Source: an uncultured Chryseobacterium sp. (lineage in GTDB: Bacteria; Bacteroidota; Bacteroidia; Flavobacteriales; Weeksellaceae). From it: a stretch of 46,147 nt of DNA. Both the position numbers and the translations under genes were made by a program. Positions 7,644 to 15,726 of this stretch are shown here, in pieces; positions within the stretch are counted from its first letter, which is position 1; each line of letters opens with the position of its first letter. The notes under the pieces were generated by a model that saw only the letters and a list, made by a program, of their open reading frames with translations, was not told the DNA's origin and searched no databases. The stretch is from NCBI GenBank assembly GCA_913778085.1, contig CAJYXJ010000076.1:1-46147 (forward strand), read 5' to 3'.

Positions 7644-8396
7644 TTATTTCTTGCAAATCAGCACTTTTTCATTCGGAGAATATCCATGATACGCATCTTC
7701 CGAAAAAGTTCTTACCGTCACCTGGAAACCGGCATTTTTTAAACGCGACTCCAAACCTTTAACCGAATAGATCCGTACATGATCCTCCTGGCCGAAATGC
7801 TTTAACCGCTCTTCCTCGGTTGTTATTGAGTCATCTTCATAGATCTCCCCTTCTTTAAAAGGTGTCTGAATTAAAGCGGCACCGCCTTTTTTGAGAACCC
7901 GGAACAGTTCACCCATGGCTTTCTGATCTTCGGTGATATGTTCCAGGATATGGTAACAGACTATCAGATCAAATTTTTCGTCCTCCGCATCTATATGGGT
8001 AATGTCATAATGGTAATCGGAAAGGAATTCATTTTCAAAATCGGTGGGATAATAGGAAATATCCTCTCGCTTTTTCCATTTTTTATAGAGCATTCTTGAC
8101 GGGGAGAAGTCCAGAAAGGAAAAGTTAGGTTTCAGAAATTCGCTTTCCAGCAGCATATTCAGTCGTCTTGTCCGGGGTAAGCTTCCGCAGACCGGGCAGA
8201 TCAGCTGTCCGTTTTCAAGGCGGACAAATTTCTTAAGTTTTGTCTTACAGATATTACATTCATGATCTTTTCCCTGATAAAACGGTTTCAGAAGTTTTCT
8301 AAACTGATCCTCATGGCGGATGAGCGTTTCTTTAGGAATGATATTTTTAACAAAAGATTTAAGGAAAGTATACATGTGTAATTTTTCTGACTTCAA
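7644..8396 (-). CDS. Class I SAM-dependent methyltransferase with N-terminal zinc-ribbon-like region
   Basis: 250 residues. Residues about 45-75 contain CNICKTK and CPVCGSLPRTRR, two CxxC pairs suggesting a small zinc-binding module. The rest is a Methyltransf_11-type Rossmann fold: LDFSPS (instead of the common GxGxG), acidic residues at YDITHIDAEDEKFDLIVCYHILEHI, and the VLKKGGAALIQTPF strand. The substrate is unknown. Proteins of this layout are often found with glycan or exported-protein genes, but here it lies alone between two DUF6438 genes on the opposite strand, its stop only 1 base from the end of the first. An alternative start is the Met at residue 8. Confidence 0.8.
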   Translation of the reverse strand: MKSEKLHMYTFLKSFVKNIIPKETLIRHEDQFRKLLKPFYQGKDHECNICKTKLKKFVRLENGQLICPVCGSLPRTRRLNMLLESEFLKPNFSFLDFSPSRMLYKKWKKREDISYYPTDFENEFLSDYHYDITHIDAEDEKFDLIVCYHILEHITEDQKAMGELFRVLKKGGAALIQTPFKEGEIYEDDSITTEEERLKHFGQEDHVRIYSVKGLESRLKNAGFQVTVRTFSEDAYHGYSPNEKVLICKK

Positions 8397-8552
8397 AATA
8401 ACAAAAATTTATCTGAAGTATCTTTTTAAATTTAATTTTATCCTGGAGAACCCGATTTCAGCGTATTGGAAACCTTTCTTTTAATTAAGGTAATATCATC
8501 TCAAACGGAGACTTTGGAACAATTCTTGAGCGATACGGGAAAAATATGAGCT

Positions 8553-9041
8553 ATGAAATATATACTGAGTCTTTTTGCGGTGATTCTTCTATTTTCCTGT
8601 CAATCACAAAAAGCCAATTCCAAGTATTCCAAGATCGAATATGAAGCCGGAGCATGCTTCGGATCCTGCCCTATTTTCAAATTAACCATTAATCCGGACC
8701 GGACCGCCGTACTCGAAGCGGAACATTTCAACTTTTCTAAAGGTTTTTCAAAAAGTGAATTCGATAAACCAAGAGAAGGAACTTTCAAAGGAACGATTAA
8801 AGAAGCAGATTACAATACCCTTATTGCTTTACTCGACAATTTGAATGTGAAAAGCCTGAATGACAAATACGGTGAAAGAAACGTGACCGATCTCCCGACA
8901 TCGCATTTAAGAATATATTTTGCTGACGGAACGACAAAACACATAGAAGATTACGGAAAAAGAGGCACGGAAAAACTCGCTGAATTATATAAATTCTTTG
9001 AGGATCTGAGACATAACCAACAGTGGACAAAAGTAAAATAA
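8553..9041 (+). CDS. DUF6438 lipoprotein
   Basis: 162 residues. The lipoprotein signal peptide is YILSLFAVILLFSC with the lipidated Cys at about 16, so the mature protein is anchored to an envelope membrane. The remainder is a DUF6438 domain: ACFGSCPIFKLTI (the conserved Cys pair, matching CYGTCPVF in the neighbour), GTFKGTIKEADY, HLRIYFADGTTKHIEDYG and a QQWTKVK end. Function is unknown. It is a clear paralogue of the C-terminal domain encoded at 6593-7642, and the intervening methyltransferase is on the other strand. Confidence 0.85.
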   Translation: MKYILSLFAVILLFSCQSQKANSKYSKIEYEAGACFGSCPIFKLTINPDRTAVLEAEHFNFSKGFSKSEFDKPREGTFKGTIKEADYNTLIALLDNLNVKSLNDKYGERNVTDLPTSHLRIYFADGTTKHIEDYGKRGTEKLAELYKFFEDLRHNQQWTKVK

Positions 9042-9061
9042 TACATTAAAAATATTTAAAC

Positions 9062-9069
9062 TACCTTTG
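9062..9069 (+). promoter_or_regulatory. -7 promoter box for the RhlE-like helicase
   Basis: TACCTTTG fits TAnnTTTG. Transcription would begin at about 9075, at the foot of the hairpin at 9071-9107. Confidence 0.45.
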
Positions 9070-9070
9070 C

Positions 9071-9107
9071 AAAACAAAATTCCTTCATTTTGAGGGAATT
9101 TTGTTTT
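9071..9107 (+). terminator. 13-bp hairpin, terminator or leader hairpin
   Basis: AAAACAAAATTCC (9071-9083) and GGAATTTTGTTTT (9095-9107) pair perfectly around an 11-base loop. It may end the DUF6438 lipoprotein transcript. It also falls in the predicted 5' leader of the helicase gene, so a regulatory role there is possible. Confidence 0.5.
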
Positions 9108-9126
9108 AATTATAAAAACAATTCAT

Positions 9127-10434
9127 TTGAATTTTACAGACTTACATTTAATAGAACCTATTGCAAAGGCAATTGAGGAACAAGGATATACCAACCCTAC
9201 CCCGATCCAGGAAAAATCGATTCCCGAGATTACCAAGGGCAGAGACTTTTTGGGATGCGCACAGACAGGTACCGGAAAAACGGCTGCTTTTGCCATCCCG
9301 ATCCTACAGAATCTTTCTAAAAATAAATTTCAGAATAATCATATCAAGGCACTGATCCTGACGCCGACCAGAGAGCTGGCGATCCAGATCGAGGAAAACA
9401 TCAAAGCGTACGGAAAATACTTACCGTTAAAACACTTGGTAATCTTCGGAGGGGTAAAGCAGGGAAATCAGGAAGCTGCCCTGAAAAAAGGAGTTGACAT
9501 CCTGGTTGCAACACCGGGAAGACTTTTGGATTTTATCGCCCAGGGAATCATCAGCCTGAAAAATCTTGAGATTTTTGTATTGGATGAAGCCGACCGGATG
9601 CTGGATATGGGTTTTGTACATGATGTGAAAAGAGTTATCAAGCTTTTACCACCAAAGAGGCAGACCCTGTTTTTCTCCGCGACAATGCCGGCGGAAATCC
9701 AGAAACTGGCCGATTCGATCCTGAATAATCCGGTAAAAGTGGAAGTTACTCCTGTTTCATCAACGGCTGAAACCATCAAGCAATCGGTTTATTTTGTGGA
9801 AAAAGATGATAAACTGAATCTTTTGACGCATATCCTTAAGAACGATATTTCCGATTCCGTTCTGGTTTTTGCAAGGACGAAACACGGTGCCGATAAGATT
9901 GCCCGAAAACTTCAGAAAGACAATATTACCACGGAGGCCATTCATGGGAATAAATCGCAGAATGCCCGTCAGAATGCACTGAACAATTTCAAATCCGGTA
10001 AAACAAGGGTTCTGGTAGCCACCGATATTGCCGCCAGAGGAATTGATATCGACGAGTTGAAATATGTTGTTAATTTTGAGCTTTCCGATGTATCGGAGAC
10101 CTATGTACACCGGATCGGAAGAACGGGAAGAGCCGGTGCGGAAGGAACTTCCATTTCATTCGTAGACGGACTGGATTTATTAAACTTGAAAAATACGGAA
10201 AAGCTGATCGGCATGAAAATCCCGATTGTTAAAGATCATCCGTTCCATACGGACGACCTGGTTGCTCAGAAAAGAGATTCCAACAATAAGCCGATGGGAG
10301 CAGGCGGAGATAGGCCAAAATCTTCGAGACCTAACAATGCAAGGCCCAACAATAATAAAAAGAAGCCTGACGGTTCATCCGCGAGTGTCGGTTTTAAAAA
10401 GCCGAAGAACAAGAACTTTACAAGAAAGAAATAA
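9127..10434 (+). CDS. rhlE: DEAD-box RNA helicase, RhlE type
   Basis: 435 residues. All helicase motifs are present: Q motif (PTPIQEKSIPEI), motif I AQTGTGKTA, Ia PTRELAIQ, II DEAD, III SAT, IV VFARTK, V ATDIAARGIDID and VI HRIGRTGRAG. The tail after about residue 370 is basic and low in complexity (Asn, Lys, Pro, Arg), as in RhlE proteins that act on ribosome assembly and mRNA decay. The start is TTG at 9127: it gives the usual N-terminus NFTDLHLIEPI, and no ATG is available at the right place. A second DEAD-box gene lies at 17681-19375. The symbol is by resemblance. Confidence 0.88.
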   Translation: MNFTDLHLIEPIAKAIEEQGYTNPTPIQEKSIPEITKGRDFLGCAQTGTGKTAAFAIPILQNLSKNKFQNNHIKALILTPTRELAIQIEENIKAYGKYLPLKHLVIFGGVKQGNQEAALKKGVDILVATPGRLLDFIAQGIISLKNLEIFVLDEADRMLDMGFVHDVKRVIKLLPPKRQTLFFSATMPAEIQKLADSILNNPVKVEVTPVSSTAETIKQSVYFVEKDDKLNLLTHILKNDISDSVLVFARTKHGADKIARKLQKDNITTEAIHGNKSQNARQNALNNFKSGKTRVLVATDIAARGIDIDELKYVVNFELSDVSETYVHRIGRTGRAGAEGTSISFVDGLDLLNLKNTEKLIGMKIPIVKDHPFHTDDLVAQKRDSNNKPMGAGGDRPKSSRPNNARPNNNKKKPDGSSASVGFKKPKNKNFTRKK

Positions 10435-10437
10435 AGC

Positions 10438-10466
10438 AAAAGCCTTCCAATTGGGAAGGCTTTTTT
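10438..10466. terminator. Bidirectional rho-independent terminator
   Basis: AAAAGCCTTCC and GGAAGGCTTTT form an 11-bp stem with a 5-base loop, followed by a T run. It lies between the converging helicase and glycosyltransferase genes and the T run touches the latter's stop codon. Confidence 0.9.
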
Positions 10467-11991
10467 ACTTCAGTCTATAAATACTTATAGAATCATACCT
10501 TTTCTGCCAGGTTTTAGCTGGGTTTTCAAATTCTTTTATTTTGTTAAGCTGGGTCTCGGATAAAGTATCAACAATTTTATGACTTAGGGTATTTCTAATA
10601 TAAAAGAAGTTCTGATGGTCAACCTTTTTTATGATTACACCCATAAATTCCATCGTATTTTCACCTCTACTGAGAACACTCGGGAGCAGCAGATAATGAA
10701 TATCATTCTTTTTTAGATACTTGCTGAATTTTAATTCATTAATCTCATTAAAAAACTTCAGGTTGGCCACGAGGGCATCTGCAGGAACAAAATTCAGATC
10801 AGAAAAAAATGCAAACTTACCCGGAAAATCATACACATAAATCCTTGCATTTGCCGGTAAGGACTTAGATAACACTTCCGAAATTATCCTCATACCATCT
10901 TGCTGTTTTTTTTCAACTCCAGCACTTTTATTAAAAACATTTGCAGAAATACTAAGGTTAGTGATGAGTTTCATGAATCCCAGAAAACAAATAAAAATTG
11001 CCGCAAAAGCTGTTATAATCGTAATTATTTTGCTTTTTTGAAGAAAACGGATATTTGCTTTTTTAAAAATATCATTAATAAAAAATCCAAAAAGCATGAA
11101 CTGCGGAACAAAATACCATTGCCCTATATGATCCTGATAAAATAGATTGTAAAAGAGATGAATTAAACATCCCGCCAAAAAACAAACTTTAAGATTTCTA
11201 TATTGGATATTTTTGAATAAAAGTAAAAAAATCAAATATAAAATGCCGGTAAACAAGCAAAAATTAGTTAAAAACACAAAAGGAATATCATTACTGATTG
11301 TAGGAAATGAACTTTTGATTTTCCCACTGATAGGAACAAGATCATTAAAAATAATATAATTTGAATACAGATAAGGAACTGTTAAGATACTGAATCCAAA
11401 AAACATTTTTAAAATACTTTTAATAGTCAAGCTTCTGGAATGCCAGTACAGAAATCCCAGCGGGAATATCAAGAAAATAAGATCTAATCTCGCCATGAAA
11501 ACCAGGCTGCAGATGACTCCGAATACAAGATCATTTTTATATGATTTAGCAATGAAAAACAACAATAGAGCAATGGTGAAAAAAGCCAGATGGGCTTCAG
11601 TCAAATACAATGTACCCAGACTGAAAAATAAAATTGTATAAAATGAGAAAGAAAATATTTTACCGATACCGTCACTTTTAAAAATAAATTTTTCTAACAG
11701 ACGTATTCCAAAAAATATTAGCAGTACCTGAAAGAACCACACTATATAAAGCAGAAAAGATTTATCAAAAGGATTTAAGAACTCTCCGATAATGCAAAAA
11801 AACATCCATAGAGGATGAAAACCGTTGGTAAGATAGAGATCATTAAACCCCATGAAACCATGATGAACAAAATTATAAGCGATCTGCGGATAGAAAAAAC
11901 CGTCATCCGCAGGAAACTTTGCCGGATTGAAAAGAAAAAAAACAGAAGAAAGGAATAGTAGATAATGAAGATTCTCTCTTAATAATTTCAT
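10465..11991 (-). CDS. Multi-pass membrane glycosyltransferase, GT-C type
   Basis: 508 residues from the ATG at 11991. The open frame continues upstream to 12207, but that part lies antiparallel in frame terms within tatD and is not protein-like, so the later start is chosen. About ten hydrophobic segments fill residues 1-385, then a soluble part of about 120 residues. The first periplasmic loop holds the acidic pair PADDGFFYPQIAYNF and the NGFHPLW motif, as in GT-C enzymes that use polyprenyl-phosphate sugars. It likely adds a sugar to a lipid, glycan or protein at the periplasmic face; donor and acceptor are unknown. It starts 7 bases after tatD ends, so the two are co-transcribed. Confidence 0.72.
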   Translation of the reverse strand: MKLLRENLHYLLFLSSVFFLFNPAKFPADDGFFYPQIAYNFVHHGFMGFNDLYLTNGFHPLWMFFCIIGEFLNPFDKSFLLYIVWFFQVLLIFFGIRLLEKFIFKSDGIGKIFSFSFYTILFFSLGTLYLTEAHLAFFTIALLLFFIAKSYKNDLVFGVICSLVFMARLDLIFLIFPLGFLYWHSRSLTIKSILKMFFGFSILTVPYLYSNYIIFNDLVPISGKIKSSFPTISNDIPFVFLTNFCLFTGILYLIFLLLFKNIQYRNLKVCFLAGCLIHLFYNLFYQDHIGQWYFVPQFMLFGFFINDIFKKANIRFLQKSKIITIITAFAAIFICFLGFMKLITNLSISANVFNKSAGVEKKQQDGMRIISEVLSKSLPANARIYVYDFPGKFAFFSDLNFVPADALVANLKFFNEINELKFSKYLKKNDIHYLLLPSVLSRGENTMEFMGVIIKKVDHQNFFYIRNTLSHKIVDTLSETQLNKIKEFENPAKTWQKRYDSISIYRLK

Positions 11992-11998
11992 GGCAAAA

Positions 11999-12763
11999 CT
12001 ATTTTCTGAAAATCTTTTTTGCATTCTCCGTCGTAACCCTATCGATTTCCGAAAAATCGGTTTTGTAAATATCCACCAGCTTGCCGGCCACCAGGTCAAG
12101 GTAAGCACTTTCATTACGCTTTCCTCTGTGCGGAACCGGCGCCAAATAAGGAGAATCTGTTTCCAGAACAATTTTATCCAACGGGATTTCGTGAAGAAAC
12201 TGATCAATCTTGCCGTTTTTAAAGGTAACTACCCCACCAATTCCAAGAATGAAGTTCAGGTCGACCGCATGTTTTGCCTGCTCCAGATTTCCGGAAAAGC
12301 AGTGAAAGATGCCGCGGAGTTTCGGATGCTTTTTTCTTTCCAGAACCTCAAAGGTTTCGTCAAAGCTTTCACGCGTATGGATCACGATCGGCAGGTCTTT
12401 TTCAATCGCCCAGTCGATCTGCTGCTTAAAAGCTTCTACCTGAATATCCAAAGTTGTTTTGTCCCAATACAAATCGATCCCGATCTCCCCGATTGCCGGA
12501 AAATCTCTGGCATCGAGATAACTCTTCACCGTTTCAAGCTCTTTCTCCCAGGTCTCCGGTTTTACGTAGCACGGATGCAGCCCCATCATTGAAAAAACCG
12601 TCCCGGGATATTCGGCCTCAAGCTGCAACATTTTTTCATGCGATTCCGAATCGATGGCCGGAAGGTAAAATTCGGTTATCCCTTTATCCAATGCCCTCTG
12701 AATGGCTTCTTTCCGGTCTTCATCAAATTCTTCTGCGTATAAATGGGTATGGGTATCAATCAT
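11999..12763 (-). CDS. tatD: TatD family metal-dependent deoxyribonuclease
   Basis: 254 residues, typical for TatD. The metal-binding N-terminal motif IDTHTHL is at 2-8, GEIGIDLYWDK gives the conserved Glu, VIHTRES and GIFHCFSGN give further histidines, and LETDSPYLAP carries the catalytic Asp. TatD-like enzymes are cytosolic 3'-5' exonucleases or hydrolases connected with DNA repair and apoptosis-like degradation. It lies directly downstream of the DUF4269 gene on the same strand (5 bases between them) and upstream of the glycosyltransferase, so the genes form one minus-strand run from 14560. Confidence 0.93.
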   Translation of the reverse strand: MIDTHTHLYAEEFDEDRKEAIQRALDKGITEFYLPAIDSESHEKMLQLEAEYPGTVFSMMGLHPCYVKPETWEKELETVKSYLDARDFPAIGEIGIDLYWDKTTLDIQVEAFKQQIDWAIEKDLPIVIHTRESFDETFEVLERKKHPKLRGIFHCFSGNLEQAKHAVDLNFILGIGGVVTFKNGKIDQFLHEIPLDKIVLETDSPYLAPVPHRGKRNESAYLDLVAGKLVDIYKTDFSEIDRVTTENAKKIFRK

Positions 12764-12768
12764 TTTCT

Positions 12769-13281
12769 TTAAAATTTTAATAAATCTTCATAAGGGTTTT
12801 CGAGCCCCAGCAATATTCCGAATGCGGGTTCTGTTTTAATTCCCCGTTTTTTCAATGCAATTATTCTGTTTTTAAAATCTTCTCCTTTTTCCTGCAATAT
12901 CCTGTATTCGGCGATCATATGGCGATAGGCATTCTGCCCAGTTACGGGCTTATTCTGCCCGAAAATTTCGACAGGAAATTCTTCCAGGGTAAAGTTGCTG
13001 ACAACAGCATCTTCCCCATTTATTTCAAGGCTTTCAACTTTTATATTAAAATCTGAAAAGATATCCGTTAAAAATCGCTCAAACTCAATCTTATTTTTCA
13101 TTTCACAGATGACATCCAGATCGCTTCCCTCAATATCTATTCCTATCGGGATTGTTCCTGCCAGAATGGGCGTATAACCTGTCAGTTTTTCAAAAATTCT
13201 ATATTCTGTTAATATTTCATAAGCTCGTTGCTGCTTCTCTGTACCGGCTTTAAGATAACCAATTGTTGTAAAATCAATCAT
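12769..13281 (-). CDS. DUF4269 protein, nucleotidyltransferase-like
   Basis: 170 residues. It has the GT(I)PIGIDIEGSDLDVICE segment (about residues 42-60), which looks like the GS…DxD active-site strand of minimal nucleotidyltransferases, and HMIAEYRILQEKGEDF further on. This fits DUF4269. The substrate is unknown. Its start overlaps the end of the small membrane-protein gene by 4 bases (ATGA), indicating translational coupling. Confidence 0.8.
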   Translation of the reverse strand: MIDFTTIGYLKAGTEKQQRAYEILTEYRIFEKLTGYTPILAGTIPIGIDIEGSDLDVICEMKNKIEFERFLTDIFSDFNIKVESLEINGEDAVVSNFTLEEFPVEIFGQNKPVTGQNAYRHMIAEYRILQEKGEDFKNRIIALKKRGIKTEPAFGILLGLENPYEDLLKF

Positions 13282-13604
13282 TGCTGTAATGCGGCATTAA
13301 GCTGACTTAAGACCTCCTGAGTAATATCCTTTCCTCCTGTAAAATTTTTATAGAAAGAAACAAGACTAAAAATGGGCCCGAAAGGAATTCCCCACCATCC
13401 CAGAAATAACGTCAATAAAGAATATTTCCAGCTGTATTTAAAAGATGATTCATCTGATTTTATAAAATAAATATCGCTGCCCCTTCTCAATGTAATTACA
13501 ATAACGGATATCGTATAGGAAAAAACCACAAATTTTGCTCCTTTTCTCAATTCATCATTAATCTGATCCGTAGATAATCCTTCTGTGTTTTCAATAATGG
13601 CCAT
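13278..13604 (-). CDS. Small membrane protein of unknown function
   Basis: 108 residues. There are two hydrophobic segments, at about 24-40 (FVVFSYTISVIVITL) and 58-85 (SLLTLFLGWWGIPFGPIFSLVSF). The GWWGIPFGP turn resembles that seen in small flavobacterial membrane proteins, but I cannot assign a family. Its start overlaps the stop of the GSCFA gene by 1 base and its stop overlaps the DUF4269 start by 4 bases, so it is a coupled member of the operon. Confidence 0.7.
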   Translation of the reverse strand: MAIIENTEGLSTDQINDELRKGAKFVVFSYTISVIVITLRRGSDIYFIKSDESSFKYSWKYSLLTLFLGWWGIPFGPIFSLVSFYKNFTGGKDITQEVLSQLNAALQQ

Positions 13605-14560
13605 TAGTTTTTAAATATATTATGCTTTACTTTTTCTCTCTGTGCTTCTATCCTTTCTTCCAGTTTTTCCCTAAACTCAATATATTTCGGATCTTTTTCA
13701 TCACGGCTCCGGTGTTCCAGTGCCTTGGATATTTTAAAATTTTCTTTTATAAATTCTTTGGTTTCATCCGAAAAATAAGCGTTGCCGAACTTTTCAAAAA
13801 TATAATTAACGGCCTGCTCCGTAGGATGGATCATATCTTCCCTGTAAAAGCGGTAATCACGGAGATCGTCCATCAGTATTTCATAAACGGGAAGATAATG
13901 GCAGTAATCCAGCTCTTCAATCATTTCATGGACTGCGGTAATCAGTTTTGATTTGCTCAGCTGATTTTCGGGCATTCCGTCTTTTGTATGGCGTACCGGC
14001 GACACTGTAAATAGAATCTGAACATCATCCCGGCAGATGTCTTTCAGGTTTAAAACGGTATCGTAAATGGAATCCGTGAGCTCCTGATTGGTAAGCAGTC
14101 TCTTTTCAAAGAATTTCTGAGGAATCCGGTGGCAGTTGGCTACCAGCTTCTTTTTCGGAATAAATTCGTAGATAAAAGAGGTTCCATAGGTAATGATGAC
14201 CCAATTGCTCTCCTGAAGAAACTGATTGCCTTCCGTAATCCGGGTATTGATCTTATCCAGTGTCTGATGAATGTATCGGGTATCAAAAACGGTATGGTGA
14301 TCCAGCGAAATAAATTCTTCATCAAAAGCAATAAGGTCTTCCTCCTCATAAAATTCAGAATCATGAAGCTTTTTGATCGAGTGGCTGATTGAAAAAGGAT
14401 TGAAAATTGTTCCGAAAGGATTATTTACCGTCTGCAGCTGTCCCTGGCGAAACAGGTCTGACATTTCCGAAGCAAAACAGGATCCTATTGAAAATATTTT
14501 ATCTTCAACGCCAATCTTCTTCTCTGATTCTTTAATATCAACTTCAGTCCGGAACTTCAT
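13604..14560 (-). CDS. GSCFA domain protein
   Basis: 318 residues. The diagnostic SIGSCFASE motif is at about 25-33, followed by NPFGTIFNPFSI, ITYGTSFIYE, FTVSPVRHTKDG and DMIHPT. These fit the SGNH-like hydrolase pattern: Ser/Gly block, Gly, Asn/Ser-Pro-Val and a C-terminal Asp-x-x-His. Members are predicted esterases/acetylhydrolases of unknown substrate, frequent in Bacteroidota. It is the first gene of the minus-strand run that continues through the small membrane protein, DUF4269, tatD and the glycosyltransferase. Confidence 0.9.
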   Translation of the reverse strand: MKFRTEVDIKESEKKIGVEDKIFSIGSCFASEMSDLFRQGQLQTVNNPFGTIFNPFSISHSIKKLHDSEFYEEEDLIAFDEEFISLDHHTVFDTRYIHQTLDKINTRITEGNQFLQESNWVIITYGTSFIYEFIPKKKLVANCHRIPQKFFEKRLLTNQELTDSIYDTVLNLKDICRDDVQILFTVSPVRHTKDGMPENQLSKSKLITAVHEMIEELDYCHYLPVYEILMDDLRDYRFYREDMIHPTEQAVNYIFEKFGNAYFSDETKEFIKENFKISKALEHRSRDEKDPKYIEFREKLEERIEAQREKVKHNIFKN

Positions 14561-14654
14561 TTATTTAAATTGAAAATTTGAGAATAAGCCAAATTGAAAA
14601 TTCTGAATTCAGTTTATACCTGTTTTCAGGCTCCCAAATTGACTTATGACTATA

Positions 14655-15626
14655 TTATGACTCCCTTCTCAATAAATAATTAGCCAGCTCAGCAAACGGC
14701 TTTTTCTTCTCCTCCGGGATATCGATCTTCTGAAGGTAGCTCTGCCCGATCTCATTATGTTTTTCGATCAAACGCAATGCTTTCTCATCAACTTTCGTCC
14801 TTCTGAAGATCTTTTCCACACCGTATACTTTATCAATGTTATCCGTTTTTTTGGAATACCAGTAATCCAGCTCTTTTCTTTCTTCCTCTGTAGCATGTTC
14901 TCTCGCCATCAGATAAAGGACGGTCTTTTTATTTTCATAAATATCCCCGGCGTGCTTTTTACCGAACTGCGCCTGATCACCGAATACGTCAAGATAATCA
15001 TCCATAATTTGAAATGCAATCCCGATATGCTTTCCGAAGTTGAAAATCGCTTTTGCATCCTTGAAGTTTGCTTTTGCAATCAGGGCCCCGATCTCAAACG
15101 ATGACGCACTCAGAACCCCTGTTTTATAGGTAATCATCCTCATATAATCATCAAAGGTCACGTTTTCCTGGGTTTCGAAATTAATGTCGTACTGCTGCCC
15201 TTCGCATAAAAGAAGACCGGTGTGGGTAAAAATCCGGATACAGGCTTTAAAGATTTCAGGTTCCAGATCCTCGAAAAATTTATAGGCTTTCAGCATCAGT
15301 CCGTCTCCGGAAAGGATTCCGACATTGATTCCGTGTAAAGTATGAATGGTTGGTTTGTTTCTCCTCAGCGGAGCTTCATCCATGATATCGTCATGGATCA
15401 GGGTGAAATTGTGGAAAAATTCGATCGCCAGCGCAGGTTTTATTGCCTCTTTCAGATCACCGCCGAACAGATCGCACGCCATCAGCACCATGATCGGACG
15501 AAGACGTTTTCCACCGTGGGAAATAATGTAGTTCATCGGTTCATACAATTCCGCCGGCTTGTCTTTAAAGGTATATTTGGCAATGGCATCCGCAACAATC
15601 TGCTGGTATCGGTCTAAAAATTCCAT
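14655..15626 (-). CDS. Short/medium-chain trans-polyprenyl diphosphate synthase
   Basis: 323 residues from the ATG at 15626; the frame is open a further 27 codons upstream, but the N-terminus MEFLDRYQQIV fits the family best. GGKRLRP (38-44) binds the substrate diphosphate. The first Asp-rich motif is DDIMD (79-83) and the second DDYLD. The residue five positions before the first motif is Phe-74, an aromatic that in known enzymes limits product length, so C15 or C20 product is more likely than a long quinone side chain; this is inference. It supplies isoprenoid precursors in the cytosol. It lies downstream of the phosphate transporter, separated by a terminator. A possible -7 box TATTTTTG lies at 15652-15645. 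Confidence 0.85.
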   Translation of the reverse strand: MEFLDRYQQIVADAIAKYTFKDKPAELYEPMNYIISHGGKRLRPIMVLMACDLFGGDLKEAIKPALAIEFFHNFTLIHDDIMDEAPLRRNKPTIHTLHGINVGILSGDGLMLKAYKFFEDLEPEIFKACIRIFTHTGLLLCEGQQYDINFETQENVTFDDYMRMITYKTGVLSASSFEIGALIAKANFKDAKAIFNFGKHIGIAFQIMDDYLDVFGDQAQFGKKHAGDIYENKKTVLYLMAREHATEEERKELDYWYSKKTDNIDKVYGVEKIFRRTKVDEKALRLIEKHNEIGQSYLQKIDIPEEKKKPFAELANYLLRRES

Positions 15627-15670
15627 AAATTCTAATAGTTTAAACAAAAATACGATTTTCAGAGCTTTAT

Positions 15671-15704
15671 AAAACAAAAAACTTTGCCCGGATGAGCAAA
15701 GTTT
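15671..15704 (-). terminator. Rho-independent terminator of the phosphate transporter gene
   Basis: On the minus strand AAACTTTGC pairs with GCAAAGTTT (15704-15696 with 15687-15679) around an 8-base loop, followed by a T-rich tract (15678-15671). Confidence 0.85.
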
Positions 15705-15726
15705 CAAATATATTTTAAAAATAAGA

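Noticed and set aside
11992-12207. N-terminal extension of the membrane glycosyltransferase
   Set aside because: The extra 72 codons overlap tatD and do not resemble GT-C N-termini. The ATG at 11991 directly precedes the first membrane helix.
11990-12592. 200-codon plus-strand open frame
   Set aside because: It lies antisense to tatD, which has all its catalytic motifs. The translated sequence shows no domain.
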